From Gallionellales bacterium RIFCSPLOWO2_02_FULL_57_47 (GTDB lineage Bacteria; Pseudomonadota; Gammaproteobacteria; Burkholderiales; Gallionellaceae), in contig MGWZ01000056.1 of NCBI GenBank assembly GCA_001801175.1, forward strand, positions 1-37,344: a stretch of 37,344 nt of DNA, written 5' to 3'. Below, piece by piece: positions 19,628 through 29,179 of this stretch (within the stretch, counting starts at the first letter, position 1; the number at the start of each line of letters is the position of its first letter). The notes under the pieces were generated by a model that saw only the letters and a program-made list of their open reading frames with translations, had not been told where the DNA came from and did no database searches. The translations under genes and the position numbers were made by a program.

Positions 19628-19805
19628 GATGTGCGTCCCAGAATGTGTTGCGCGGATTTTAACGGATAACGCCGGCGTGCTTGTAAAAAGTATGGGGCAA
19701 AGCCTGGCCCGGCATCCCGCGCATTCATTAATGACCCGCATAGATGCGTTTGGAAAACGCCTTGGGTCAACTGGCAGAAAAGAGGGCTGTGCGATAGACG
19801 ATAGA

Positions 19806-20678
19806 TCATGAATAGTCGATATCCTGTTCATCGCCCGCGTAATAATTTTGTATCTCGGTGATGACTGTTTTAGTTCTGGCTTTCGACAGGATTTTTTTGA
19901 CGATGGTGTTTCTGTATTCGTCCATGCGTTCACGCAGGATGGGGTGATATTCAGACGGGATATTTTTGAGCCATGCGTTCCAGCACGCTTCAATATCCCA
20001 CGGTGTTTTCCGGACTCCCTGGATCAGGGTTTCGAGATCTGTTTGTCTGGCTCGCGCGACGATGGGTGCAACGCCGGCGATCGCGAAAATGACCGCGATC
20101 GAGATCACCGCATTGGCATCGAGGTCGGTGTCTTTGACGGGGCCGGCGTAATGTTTTTTTCGCAGCCATTTTGCGCACTCGACGATACTTTGGTTGCTCC
20201 TGCGATCGAGCAATTCCTTTTTATAGACGTCATCGCCTGTCCATGTGGAGATCGGGTCGGCGCGGCATATCTCCGCGAACAGCACCTTGATATCGCGTTG
20301 CTGCACGAACGGGTCGTTATCGAAATCCGAAACGAACGCGGTATAGGGCAGGCCGGATAAAGCCTTGATATGCCTAAATCCCATCTGGAATACATGTTCC
20401 GCACCGTGGTGCAGCAGAAAGGACAATTGAGTGTCGCCGTCCTGCGGAATATTCACCTGACTGATACCCAGCGAGATACAACCCACCGTCAGGTGAAACG
20501 CTTCAAGCAGGCCGTCCGCCGTCCGCTCATTGGTGAATTTTCTGGCGACGAGTACAGTGATACCGCTGAGTTCATCAAGCAGGGTCTGCGCCGCCTCCTG
20601 ATGATCCGCGCGTTGCCCCAGCGCTTCGAGCGCTTGCACTAAATGGGGAAGGCGCGTGGTGATGTGGGCGAGTTTCAT
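19806..20678 (-). CDS. hypothetical protein (290 aa), putative last gene of the J-domain operon
   Basis: Long ORF with no recognised family; same strand as the upstream operon. Confidence 0.7.
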   Translation of the reverse strand: MKLAHITTRLPHLVQALEALGQRADHQEAAQTLLDELSGITVLVARKFTNERTADGLLEAFHLTVGCISLGISQVNIPQDGDTQLSFLLHHGAEHVFQMGFRHIKALSGLPYTAFVSDFDNDPFVQQRDIKVLFAEICRADPISTWTGDDVYKKELLDRRSNQSIVECAKWLRKKHYAGPVKDTDLDANAVISIAVIFAIAGVAPIVARARQTDLETLIQGVRKTPWDIEACWNAWLKNIPSEYHPILRERMDEYRNTIVKKILSKARTKTVITEIQNYYAGDEQDIDYS

Positions 20679-20704
20679 GGATGACTTTTCAGTAACGCGC
20701 TTGG

Positions 20705-20838
20705 CCTAACGGTTAACGTGGAACTCGCGTAGCAAGACCGCATCCCTCTCGCCCGCTTGCGGGAGAGAGCCAGGAGAGAGGGAAACGGGCATGGCGGGTT
20801 TTATCATCAGATGTGGCAGGTTTGCCATGACCGTTAGG
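20705..20838. repeat. putative small palindromic element bounded by 9-bp inverted repeats
   Basis: CCTAACGGT (20705-20713) and ACCGTTAGG (20830-20838), with internal palindrome CCCTCTCGCCCGCTTGCGGGAGAGAG (20744-20769). Confidence 0.55.
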
Positions 20839-20840
20839 TA

Positions 20841-21629
20841 TCACGCAAAAATATCCTCACCCAGGCTCGGGCGCGCATTTTTCTTGGGCGCTCTGGCCGA
20901 TTTGCCCGGCACTTGCTTGCGCAGGCGCAGCAGCAAATCATGGGTGGTTCGGGCTAAAGCATATTCATGGTGATGTTCGTCATCATCACCTTCTTCAGAC
21001 CTTGCCCGCAATTGGTTTTCGCCGGGCTGCCAGTCGGGGAAAATTTCAAACAGCACCCGATCCCAGGCATCCGTATCGCTGCGGGCAATCTCCAGCGCGA
21101 GCGGAATCACGTCGTGATCGGAAGACGTATGGCCGCTGTTGTGTGCACCGCGAGTGTGGATGTCGTTGGCGAGTTCGATGATCTCATGGGTGGCCGTCGA
21201 GAACAGCACGGCAAAAGCCGTCGTCCCCCAATCGGTCGACAACGCCTCATGGATCAGTCTGGTGCGCCGCTGCGCATCGTCGCTGGAAAAAATGACGCCA
21301 TGGATATGCGCGAACAGGGATTCGGTCAGCACCTCCGGCTCATCCTCGATCATATCCTCGCCCCAGGTGGCGGCGAAAAAGGCCAGGCTTTCTGCCCAGG
21401 CCTTGGGCGAGATCAGCAGTGTAGCCAGCGACAGCTTGCCGCCATCGAAAGAAGACAGGTGCATCGCAGCCACTTGCGGCTCCAGCGTATCCAGCACCGC
21501 CACTACGGCCAGATCGCCGAATTGCTCCGCCGTATCATTGATCGCCTCTTCCGCATGTTTGGTCGAGCCGGACAGAACCAGCGCAGTGACCTGCCTGCTG
21601 ATCGCGGGAAAATTGGTTTTAGCGTTCAT
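20841..21629 (-). CDS. hypothetical protein (262 aa)
   Basis: Start MNAKTNFPAIS at 21629, 11-nt overlap with upstream gene; no recognised family. Confidence 0.75.
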   Translation of the reverse strand: MNAKTNFPAISRQVTALVLSGSTKHAEEAINDTAEQFGDLAVVAVLDTLEPQVAAMHLSSFDGGKLSLATLLISPKAWAESLAFFAATWGEDMIEDEPEVLTESLFAHIHGVIFSSDDAQRRTRLIHEALSTDWGTTAFAVLFSTATHEIIELANDIHTRGAHNSGHTSSDHDVIPLALEIARSDTDAWDRVLFEIFPDWQPGENQLRARSEEGDDDEHHHEYALARTTHDLLLRLRKQVPGKSARAPKKNARPSLGEDIFA

Positions 21630-22140
21630 TCTCGTCCTCGCGTGCGTCGAACAATTGCTCAAAATCGTGCCCCGGCGAGAGTTGGTCTTCATCCTCGATA
21701 TCATCGCCGCCTTCTTCCTGCTGCAAGGCTTCGAGCGAATTGTCCACAGCAGTCCAGCGCTTGGCGTTCTTGAACAGGAAAGCCGTAATGACCGCCTTGC
21801 GCGCCAACTCCGGGTTGCTGGCAAAAACGGTAGACAAAGCCTTGCCGGCCTCGGCGTCCGCACATGACACCATCGCCATTGCTTTCGCGGCATCGCCTTT
21901 ATCATATTGCCTGCATTGCGCCAGCAGCCCGGCGGGATCGTCAAAGCGCAAGTAGTCGGCAAGCGCAAAGCTCAACAGATTCACATCGTCGATCGCTGCG
22001 CCTTTCGCGAATTCGCCTAGCAACGATTGAATGACCCTCGAATAATTTTTCCGGTCGGGCGGATCGCCCAGGGTATCTTCGATCTGGGCGCCAAGTTCGC
22101 GCGACTGGTAGGCAAATTCATCATGTATATTATTTTTCAT
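21619..22140 (-). CDS. hypothetical protein (173 aa), acidic C-terminus
   Basis: Tightly packed between J-domain gene and the 262-aa ORF; no recognised family. Confidence 0.75.
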   Translation of the reverse strand: MKNNIHDEFAYQSRELGAQIEDTLGDPPDRKNYSRVIQSLLGEFAKGAAIDDVNLLSFALADYLRFDDPAGLLAQCRQYDKGDAAKAMAMVSCADAEAGKALSTVFASNPELARKAVITAFLFKNAKRWTAVDNSLEALQQEEGGDDIEDEDQLSPGHDFEQLFDAREDENER

Positions 22141-22152
22141 GGGGTTTCGTAT

Positions 22153-22461
22153 TTAGGGTGATGGGTGGCCATCGTGCGGAACAGCAACTCCGCAGCGATC
22201 GAACAGTGAATGCCACAAAGCGCGCGCTTCATTATCCGGATCGGTGATGATGCGATTGTTCAGGCTCTGGTTATATTCGGCTCTTTTTTTCGGGTCCGAA
22301 AGCAACTCGTACGCCGTCTTGATCGCATTGAATCTGGCATCTGAGCCGGAATGCGCATTCCGGTCCGGGTGATGGCGCATCGCGAGAGAACGGTATGCCT
22401 TCTTGATCTCCTCGGTCGTAGCGGCCGGCGAAACGCCAAGAATATTGTATGGATTTTCCAA
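22153..22461 (-). CDS. minimal J-domain (DnaJ-like) protein
   Basis: ENPYNILGVSPAATTEEIKKAYRSLAMRHHPDRNAHSG...FNAIKTAYELLSDPKKRAEYN: HPD motif. Confidence 0.92.
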   Translation of the reverse strand: MENPYNILGVSPAATTEEIKKAYRSLAMRHHPDRNAHSGSDARFNAIKTAYELLSDPKKRAEYNQSLNNRIITDPDNEARALWHSLFDRCGVAVPHDGHPSP

Positions 22462-22673
22462 CGGGTACCTCCTGTGAGGCGCGGATTTTACACATTAGCC
22501 GGAACGGGGGTATGAATAATTGCTGTAATTGCTTGATTAGACTGGTGAGAGGTGCTGTGCTGGATTAGAACACTTTTGCTCAGTAGTGAGTCCCAAATTT
22601 TGAGTAGAGGCGGTTTTTCTGCTGTAGCGGCTGCATTGCAGATGGCAGGCAACACGATGGATGGGAAAATATT

Positions 22674-22695
22674 AACGCCGCATGAATGCGGCGTT
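22674..22695. repeat. perfect hairpin
   Basis: AACGCCGCAT-GA-ATGCGGCGTT. Confidence 0.85.
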
Positions 22696-22942
22696 ATATG
22701 TCGGCTTATGAGAAGCCAACTGTGTCAGTCATCAGGTCCTGACTTGGGTAGCAACTACAGAGAATCCATTGCTGAGGGGTCGATAGGCGCCTCCCATTAG
22801 TGATTAACTTTTCCCAACCTGTATTCGACAACCATGAATATTTTATACACTTAATTTCTGGTAAATACAACTCTAAAAAATGAGCCAGCAGCAGGGCGGA
22901 TGCAAAGCTATCCGCCCTGCGCAGGCTGAAGGTCACTAAATC

Positions 22943-24364
22943 CTACAACGCGCGCACCTTCACCGTCTTGCCCTTCAACTTGCCTGCCGACAATTTGCGT
23001 ACGGCTTCATGTGCGATGTTGCGCGCGACGGCGACATAGGTGGACTGGTCGGTCACCGTGATCTTGCCGACCTGTTCGCGCGTGAAGCCCGCTTCGCCGG
23101 TGAGCGCGCCCAGCACGTCGCCAGGGCGGATTTTCTCCTTGCGCCCGCCGAGTATCAGCAGCGTCACCATTGGCGGCACCAGCGGTGCTTCGTCGGCACT
23201 TGGCAATTCGCCCAGCTCATGCCACTCCGGTTCGATGCGCATCATCTTTGCGATGCCGATAATGCGGTTTCGCTCCCCCGTGCTGCACAGGCTCAGCGCC
23301 CAGCCGTTCTCGTCGGCGCGCCCGGTGCGGCCGATGCGGTGAATATGGATTTCCGGGTCGGGCGTGACATCGACATTGATCACCGCTTCGAGCTGCGCGA
23401 TGTCCAGTCCGCGCGCGGCGACATCGGTCGCCACCAGCACCGAGCAGCTGCGATTGGCGAACTGGACCAGCACCTGATCGCGCTCGTGTTGTTCCATATC
23501 GCCATTCAGGGTTAGCGCCTTGATGCCCTGCGCATGCAGCGCTTCCAGCAGCGAGCGGCATTGCTGCTTGGTATTACAGAAGGCCAGCGTGCTGACCGGG
23601 CGGTAATGCTTGAGCAGCTTGGCGACGGCCTGCAACCTGTCCCCGTCTTCCACCTTGTAGAAGCGCTGGCGTATCTTGCTTTCCTCATGCTGTTCCAGCA
23701 GCTTCACCTCCTGCGGCGCGCGCATGAACTGACGCGCCAGCCGCGCGATGCCGTCGGGGTAGGTCGCCGAGAACAGCAGCGTCTGGCGCTCTGCCGGACA
23801 ACGCTTTGCGACATAAGCGATGTCATCGACAAAACCCATGTCAAGCATCCGGTCCGCCTCGTCGAGCACCAGCGTGTTGAGCGCGTCCAGGTTCAGCGTG
23901 CCGCGCTCCATGTGGTCCATGATGCGCCCCGGTGTGCCGACAACGATGTGCGCACCGTGCTCCAGACTGGTGGTCTGCGTGCGCATGATGCTGCCGCCGC
24001 ACAGCGTCAGTATCTTGATGTTGTCTGCGGAACGCGCCAGACGGCGGATCTCCTGCGCCACCTGGTCGGCCAGCTCGCGCGTCGGGCACAGCACCATCGC
24101 CTGCACCGCAAAACGGCGCGGGTTCAGATTGGTGAGCAGCGGCAACGCGAACGCCGCCGTCTTGCCGCTGCCGGTCTTCGCCTGCGCGATCAGGTCGTGG
24201 CCTGCGAGCGCAATCGGCAGGCTGGCCGCCTGTATCGGCGTCATCGTCAGGTAGCCGAGCTGCTGCAACGTCGCCAGCATGGCGAGCGACAGCGGCAGTT
24301 CGTTGAAGGAGCGTCCGGCGGGGTTTGATGCAGCAGGGGAGGAGGGTGGGTTGGTATTGGTCAT
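22943..24364 (-). CDS. dbpA: ATP-dependent RNA helicase DbpA (DEAD-box)
   Basis: AQAKTGSGKTAAFALPLL, VLDEADRMLDMGF, HRIGRTGRA, and C-terminal DbpA RNA-binding-like domain. Confidence 0.93.
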   Translation of the reverse strand: MTNTNPPSSPAASNPAGRSFNELPLSLAMLATLQQLGYLTMTPIQAASLPIALAGHDLIAQAKTGSGKTAAFALPLLTNLNPRRFAVQAMVLCPTRELADQVAQEIRRLARSADNIKILTLCGGSIMRTQTTSLEHGAHIVVGTPGRIMDHMERGTLNLDALNTLVLDEADRMLDMGFVDDIAYVAKRCPAERQTLLFSATYPDGIARLARQFMRAPQEVKLLEQHEESKIRQRFYKVEDGDRLQAVAKLLKHYRPVSTLAFCNTKQQCRSLLEALHAQGIKALTLNGDMEQHERDQVLVQFANRSCSVLVATDVAARGLDIAQLEAVINVDVTPDPEIHIHRIGRTGRADENGWALSLCSTGERNRIIGIAKMMRIEPEWHELGELPSADEAPLVPPMVTLLILGGRKEKIRPGDVLGALTGEAGFTREQVGKITVTDQSTYVAVARNIAHEAVRKLSAGKLKGKTVKVRAL

Positions 24365-24396
24365 GGTGATCATTCAAATGGCGGGAATTTTAGCGT

Positions 24397-24494
24397 CCCC
24401 TCCCCCTTGCAGGGGGAGGGCTAGGGTGGGGGTAGAGTCTTGGCATCTCTACAGTTCTACCCCCATCCTAACCTTCCCCCTGCAAGGGGGAAGG
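24397..24494. repeat. REP-pair / REPIN-like element
   Basis: CCCCTCCCCCTTGCAGGGGGAGGGCTAGGGTGGGGGTAGA inverted against TCTACCCCCATCCTAACCTTCCCCCTGCAAGGGGGAAGG. Confidence 0.85.
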
Positions 24495-24560
24495 AATTTT
24501 ATCGTTCTCACGCGGGGCGAGTGAACGAAGGGTGTTGGCTGGACAAACAGCTTCCCTGAA

Positions 24561-25058
24561 TCACCCTTCCTTGCGCCGTCGTGTTGCGAAAGACTTGAAA
24601 GGCTTGCGCTGTCCCGGACGTTTGTTGTCTTCCTCTACCGGTTTGGTTTTGGGCATCAGCAGGTTTTTGCCGGCACTTTTTTTGGTAGCCTGATGTGCAG
24701 AAATCGCCGCAGAGATTTGTTCCACCGTCAACAGGATGATCGTGTGTACACCGTTCAGGTGGAAATCAGCGAGTTTCTCCTTGATGTCGTAGATGCGCTC
24801 CTGACTTTTGGCTTTTTTCGCATGACCGGACACGATCTGCTGCGCATCCGGCGTGAGGGCGTAGCCGCCGTCCTGCTCGCAGATCAAACCGTATTCGGAG
24901 AGCCGATAAAACGAATCGGATAATTTTGTTTCGGGAGGAATCGCGTCCTGGGCCAGATCGACCGCAGCGAGGATTTCGACAAGTTCAGCCGGCCGCCGCT
25001 TGGCAGCAAGGGACATGGCCAGCAAAAGGATTGCATCAACATCGTGGACTGGGTACAT
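24561..25058 (-). CDS. hypothetical protein
   Basis: ORF MYPVHDVDAILLLAMSLAAKRRPAELVEILAAVD; winged-helix-like N-terminal half, basic C-terminus. Confidence 0.6.
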   Translation of the reverse strand: MYPVHDVDAILLLAMSLAAKRRPAELVEILAAVDLAQDAIPPETKLSDSFYRLSEYGLICEQDGGYALTPDAQQIVSGHAKKAKSQERIYDIKEKLADFHLNGVHTIILLTVEQISAAISAHQATKKSAGKNLLMPKTKPVEEDNKRPGQRKPFKSFATRRRKEG

Positions 25059-25352
25059 CGTGAACCTCTGAATAAATATGGAATTAGAACCAGCAGGCCA
25101 GGGGTGCAATCGCGCCGTGGCGGCAGAAAGCTTTGCATAGCCAATCGGCCAAGCCACCAAAATACGGCGACATAAGCCGCTGGTTAGCTTTGCATGGCTG
25201 CTCGACTAACCTGGCAAACTACGCCAGCCAAGTCGCCTGTCAACGCCAGTCAGAGACCAACCTGACCCTCGCGAGTCGGCTCGGGATGGCTAAACTAGCG
25301 ATAATCCTTGTGGATCAGTGATTATCGGCGCACATGGCGGAGCGGAGAACTA

Positions 25353-25613
25353 CTATAACTTTAGCTGCGCCTTCGCTTTCCTGCCCGGTGCTGCTGGAGG
25401 AATATAGCCGGCTAACCGGCATCTGATTCCCTCGGCTTTCTTGCCCTTCTCAAACCTGATCGAATGGCACGTCATAATTTCTCCCTTGGCAGCCAGTTCT
25501 GACAAATGAAGGCGCACCTTGGCAAGCGAGATGCCTGTCGCTACAGCAATTTCCGAGTCAAGCTGCTCACCGTGCTTTTTCAGGTATTGCAGAATTTCTT
25601 TCATTGGTTCCAT
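25353..25613 (-). CDS. small winged-helix-type DNA-binding protein
   Basis: MKEILQYLKKHGEQLDSEIAVATGISLAKVRLHLSELAAKGEIMTC pattern typical of wHTH. Confidence 0.65.
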   Translation of the reverse strand: MEPMKEILQYLKKHGEQLDSEIAVATGISLAKVRLHLSELAAKGEIMTCHSIRFEKGKKAEGIRCRLAGYIPPAAPGRKAKAQLKL

Positions 25614-25694
25614 ACCACATCACCGATATCGTCGAGGTCATTAATCTACAGGTACGCCAAATGCAATGCGAGATATTCTTCGCCGGCACCTTGC

Positions 25695-26060
25695 TCACGT
25701 CTGCCACACCGCATACCCCGCTTCACGCTGGCCAATTGCCAACTCTACTGCCATGTCGCGCGCCCCATCACAGGGCATCGGGTTGTAAACCCCGTTGATG
25801 GCAGGCAACAACCGCAATCCGAATTACTGCACGTATCGATTGGACTGGATGCCTGCCTTGTGTTTGTCAAAGCGCACGTCCGGATCCAGGCACGTCATGC
25901 CGACATAAACGCATAGCTTGTCCGTGACGTAATCGGCGCTGGCTTTTTCGAATCGGCCTTTGTAAAGAACGGGTTTTGACAGTTCGATCACCTGGACATG
26001 GTAGTGGTTGCTGCATCCCATGGTTGCGTTCAAATTATTGCAAGTGCAGATTGATAGCAT
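25695..26060 (-). pseudogene. GIY-YIG-like small protein interrupted by an in-frame TAA
   Basis: ...CVYVGMTCLDPDVRFDKHKAGIQSNRYVQ-stop(25824-25826)-FGLRLLPAINGVYNPMPCDGARDMAVELAIGQREAGYAVWQT-stop(25695); both halves in the same frame. Confidence 0.7.
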
Positions 26061-26337
26061 AGTGTACTCCGCTGCAATCAGGTGTTGGGCATCATTTCAT
26101 CATGTGCCAATGAAGAAGACTGCCGCAGCTTTGATGCGTGCAGCAATAACGGCGATGCACAATGCGCCAAATACTGCGTGCAGTAAGACGGATTATCAAT
26201 GGGCGGCCCATCCTGTGCAGGACCCCATCAGGACAAATCCGGGATTTATCATAACCCCTGTTTCGTCAGCGATAATCCGCGCTCATCAGGGCTGACTGCA
26301 GTTATTACACCAGGCTCGGAACGAACGGGGCAGGTTT

Positions 26338-27936
26338 TTACAGAGCCATGCCCTGGTCGCGCAGATATTCTTCATAGCTTCCATGATAGTCGGTCACGCC
26401 CTTGGCGGAAATCTCGATGATGCGCGTCGCCAGCGACGAAACAAACTCGCGGTCATGGCTGACGAAAATCAGCGTGCCTTTATATTCCAGCAGCGCGGTG
26501 TTGAGCGACTCGATGGACTCCATATCCATGTGGTTGGTCGGCTCGTCCATCAGCAGCACATTGGGGCGCTGCAGCATCAGCTTGCCGAACAGCATGCGTC
26601 CCTTCTCGCCGCCGGACAGCACCTGTACCCTTTTTTTGGCGTCGTCTCCCGAGAACAACAAGCGCCCCAGCGTGGCGCGCACGGTTTGATCGTCATCGTT
26701 CGGGCCGCGCCAATAGGTCATCCAGTCGGTCATGATTTTGTCTTCGGCAAATTCGGTGCTGCTGTCTTGCGCGTAATAGCCAATCCTGGCCTTGTCCGTC
26801 CACTTGATGGTGCCGGTATCGGGTGCGAGATCGCCCGCCAGGCAACGCAGCAGCGTGGTTTTTCCGATGCCGTTCGGGCCGATGATGGCGATTTTTTCGC
26901 CCGCGTCGATGCGAAAATTCACGTTGGAAAACAGCACCCGGTCGAAACCCTTCGCCACATGCTGCACCTCAACTGCGACGCGATGCAGTTTTTCGCGCTC
27001 ATCATATTCGAAGCGGATGAACGGATACTGGCGGCTGGACGGCTTGATGTCCTCGATCTTGATCTTGTCGATCTGGCGCGCGCGCGAGGTGGCTTGCTTG
27101 GCCTTGGACGCATTCGCCGAGAAGCGCGCCACGAAAGCTTTCAGCTCGGCGACTTTTTCCTTGGCCTTCGTGTTGTCCGCCGATTGCTGCTCGCGCGCCT
27201 GGGTGGCAGCCAGCATATACTCGTCGTACGTGCCCGGATAGGTGGTTATCTTGCCGTAGTCCAGGTCGGCCATATGGGTGCATACACTGTTCAGAAAATG
27301 GCGGTCATGCGAGATGATGACCATCGTGCAATTGCGCGCATTGAGGATGTTCTCCAGCCAGCGGATGGTGTTGATGTCGAGGTTGTTGGTCGGCTCGTCC
27401 AGCAACAGGATGTCCGGGTTGGAAAACAACGCCTGCGCCAGCAGCACGCGCAGCTTGAAACCGGGTGCCACCGCGCTCATCGGCCCCTGATGCAACTCGA
27501 TCGGAATGCCCACGCCGAGCAACAATTCACCGGCGCGCGGTTCGGCCGTGTAACCGTCATATTCGGCGAATTCCGCTTCCAGGTCGGCAGCGCGCATGTA
27601 GTCTTCTTCCGATGCATCCGGGTTGGCGTAGATCGCATCGCGCTCGGACATCGCCGCCCACATCTCGCCGTGGCCCATCATCACCACGTCCAGCACGCGC
27701 ATGTCTTCATAGGCGAACTGATCCTGGCTCAACTTGCCTAGCCTCTCGGTTTTGTCCAGCATCACGTTACCGGAGCTCGGCTCCAGATCGCCGCCGAGGA
27801 TTTTCATAAACGTGGACTTGCCGCAGCCGTTAGCGCCGATCAGCCCATAGCGGTTGCCGTCGCCGAATTTCACGGAGACGTTTTCAAACAAGGGCTTCGC
27901 CCCGAATTGCATGGTGATATTTGCAGTGGAAAGCAT
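26338..27936 (-). CDS. ybiT: ABC-F family ATPase, YbiT-like
   Basis: Two Walker A ([18 protein letters not shown]), [11 protein letters not shown] / [11 protein letters not shown], linker between the two ABC domains. Confidence 0.92.
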   Translation of the reverse strand: MLSTANITMQFGAKPLFENVSVKFGDGNRYGLIGANGCGKSTFMKILGGDLEPSSGNVMLDKTERLGKLSQDQFAYEDMRVLDVVMMGHGEMWAAMSERDAIYANPDASEEDYMRAADLEAEFAEYDGYTAEPRAGELLLGVGIPIELHQGPMSAVAPGFKLRVLLAQALFSNPDILLLDEPTNNLDINTIRWLENILNARNCTMVIISHDRHFLNSVCTHMADLDYGKITTYPGTYDEYMLAATQAREQQSADNTKAKEKVAELKAFVARFSANASKAKQATSRARQIDKIKIEDIKPSSRQYPFIRFEYDEREKLHRVAVEVQHVAKGFDRVLFSNVNFRIDAGEKIAIIGPNGIGKTTLLRCLAGDLAPDTGTIKWTDKARIGYYAQDSSTEFAEDKIMTDWMTYWRGPNDDDQTVRATLGRLLFSGDDAKKRVQVLSGGEKGRMLFGKLMLQRPNVLLMDEPTNHMDMESIESLNTALLEYKGTLIFVSHDREFVSSLATRIIEISAKGVTDYHGSYEEYLRDQGMAL

Positions 27937-28011
27937 GTAAAACTCGACTTCAGAAAATTTTGGAGCGCGATTTTAACACCGCGCGGGGTGATGACCTAAA
28001 CTATTGATCCG

Positions 28012-28103
28012 GCACGAATTGAAATCCCATTCCATTCGATCTATTGATCAGGCCAGCAATTAGTATCACCGTCATGCCGGCTTGAGGTGGCCGCTCGTTG
28101 GGA
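28012..28103 (-). other. candidate degenerate attC site (long)
   Basis: Minus strand after DUF2784 stop: TCCCAACGAG...CAAGCCGGCATGACGG...CGTGCCGGATCAATAGTTTAGG; CCGGCA/TGCCGG arms. Confidence 0.4.
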
Positions 28104-28106
28104 GGT

Positions 28107-28529
28107 TCACGCATCGTTTTCATTGCAGCGGTGTTTAGAGGCTGGCGGGAAGTACCACCACGCTGCCAGGACCAGCAAACCAAAAAGTGAGTAGCACAAC
28201 GCGAAGACCCACGATGGTGCCTCGTAGTACAGCAGTCGCTGGAGCCAATGCTCGATGAAGCTGCCGTTGTAGGTTGATGCACCGGCATTCGCACGCAGCC
28301 CCATTTCCAGCGTCGTCAGGGGACACGCGACGCCCAGCCAGGCCTCCGCTACTACGAGCGCTATAGCACCGAGGTGCGCGAGCCTGAACCACAGGGCATT
28401 GACCCACCGCCAGTTGCGCAGATTGCCGATGACAACGAAAACGAGGCCGCCAACGACGAATGCAACAACTAAGGCGTGCAACATAAGCACGGCATCCGCA
28501 AGTAGCTGATACAGCAGGTCGTCGCGCAC
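28107..28529 (-). CDS. DUF2784 family membrane protein
   Basis: LLYQLLADAVLMLHALVVAFVVGGLVFVVIG...VACPLTTLEMGLRANAG; GTG start. Confidence 0.85.
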   Translation of the reverse strand: MRDDLLYQLLADAVLMLHALVVAFVVGGLVFVVIGNLRNWRWVNALWFRLAHLGAIALVVAEAWLGVACPLTTLEMGLRANAGASTYNGSFIEHWLQRLLYYEAPSWVFALCYSLFGLLVLAAWWYFPPASKHRCNENDA

Positions 28530-28537
28530 CCGGAATT

Positions 28538-28598
28538 CCTAAAGTAAAGGCAAGAGGCGCGCCGCTATTGGCGCGTCCCGATTGACCACAGGTTGGGG
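28538..28598 (-). other. candidate degenerate attC recombination site
   Basis: Minus strand: CCCCAACCTGTGGTCAATCGGGACGCGCC-AATAGC-GGCGCGCCTCTTGCCTTTACTTTAGG; RYYYAAC-like left core, imperfect stem, between two ORFs. Confidence 0.6.
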
Positions 28599-28621
28599 CT
28601 GCGACTTGAGAGGAGCGATGC

Positions 28622-29179
28622 TCATTTGCCCTGGTATCCCTCGTACCGGAGAATAACGCAGCCCGACGTTAGCGGTCGCGCCTCAAGCAGCTTTAACCTT
28701 AGCCGACTCAGCCCTCCCTCGAACAGGGGTCTGCCAACCCCCAGGATGACCGGGACAACCGCGAGGCGATACTCGTCGAACAGGTTGTTCTTGATCAGCG
28801 TTGCGGAGAGATTGGCGCTGCCGAAGACGAACATGTTCCGGTCACCCTGTTGCTTCAGGTCACGCACGGCGGCAACGGCGTTCTCCTTTACCAGTGTCGT
28901 ATTGCCCCAGTCAGGCTTCTCGAGCGTTCGCGAAAAGACGACCTTCGGAATGCTGTTCATCAGGTCGGCCACCTCGCCTTGGGCGGTGCGCCAGTAGGCC
29001 GCCATACCCTCATAGGTGACACGGCCGAACAGGAGCCGGTCAGCAGAACGCAGTTGCTCGATGGAGAGGCGCTCCAGTTCCTCGCCCCAGACGTACTCGT
29101 GCCAGTCCAGATCCCAGCTCTTCGCGCCCTCGAAAAACCCGTCCAGCGAAATCATATTCCACATGATCAGTTTGCTCAT
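28622..29179 (-). CDS. dihydrofolate reductase / RibD C-terminal domain family protein
   Basis: LIMWNMISLDGFFEG...LLFGRVTYEGMAAYW...KVVFSRTLEKPDWGNTTLV. Confidence 0.88.
   Translation of the reverse strand: MSKLIMWNMISLDGFFEGAKSWDLDWHEYVWGEELERLSIEQLRSADRLLFGRVTYEGMAAYWRTAQGEVADLMNSIPKVVFSRTLEKPDWGNTTLVKENAVAAVRDLKQQGDRNMFVFGSANLSATLIKNNLFDEYRLAVVPVILGVGRPLFEGGLSRLRLKLLEARPLTSGCVILRYEGYQGK

Noticed and set aside
22552-22800. 82-aa plus-strand ORF in the dbpA upstream/J-domain gap
   Set aside because: No family resemblance, spans a perfect hairpin, weak start context.
26383-27741. 452-aa plus-strand ORF opposite the ABC-F gene
   Set aside because: Long but antisense to an ABC-F ATPase with both Walker and signature motifs; typical high-GC shadow ORF.
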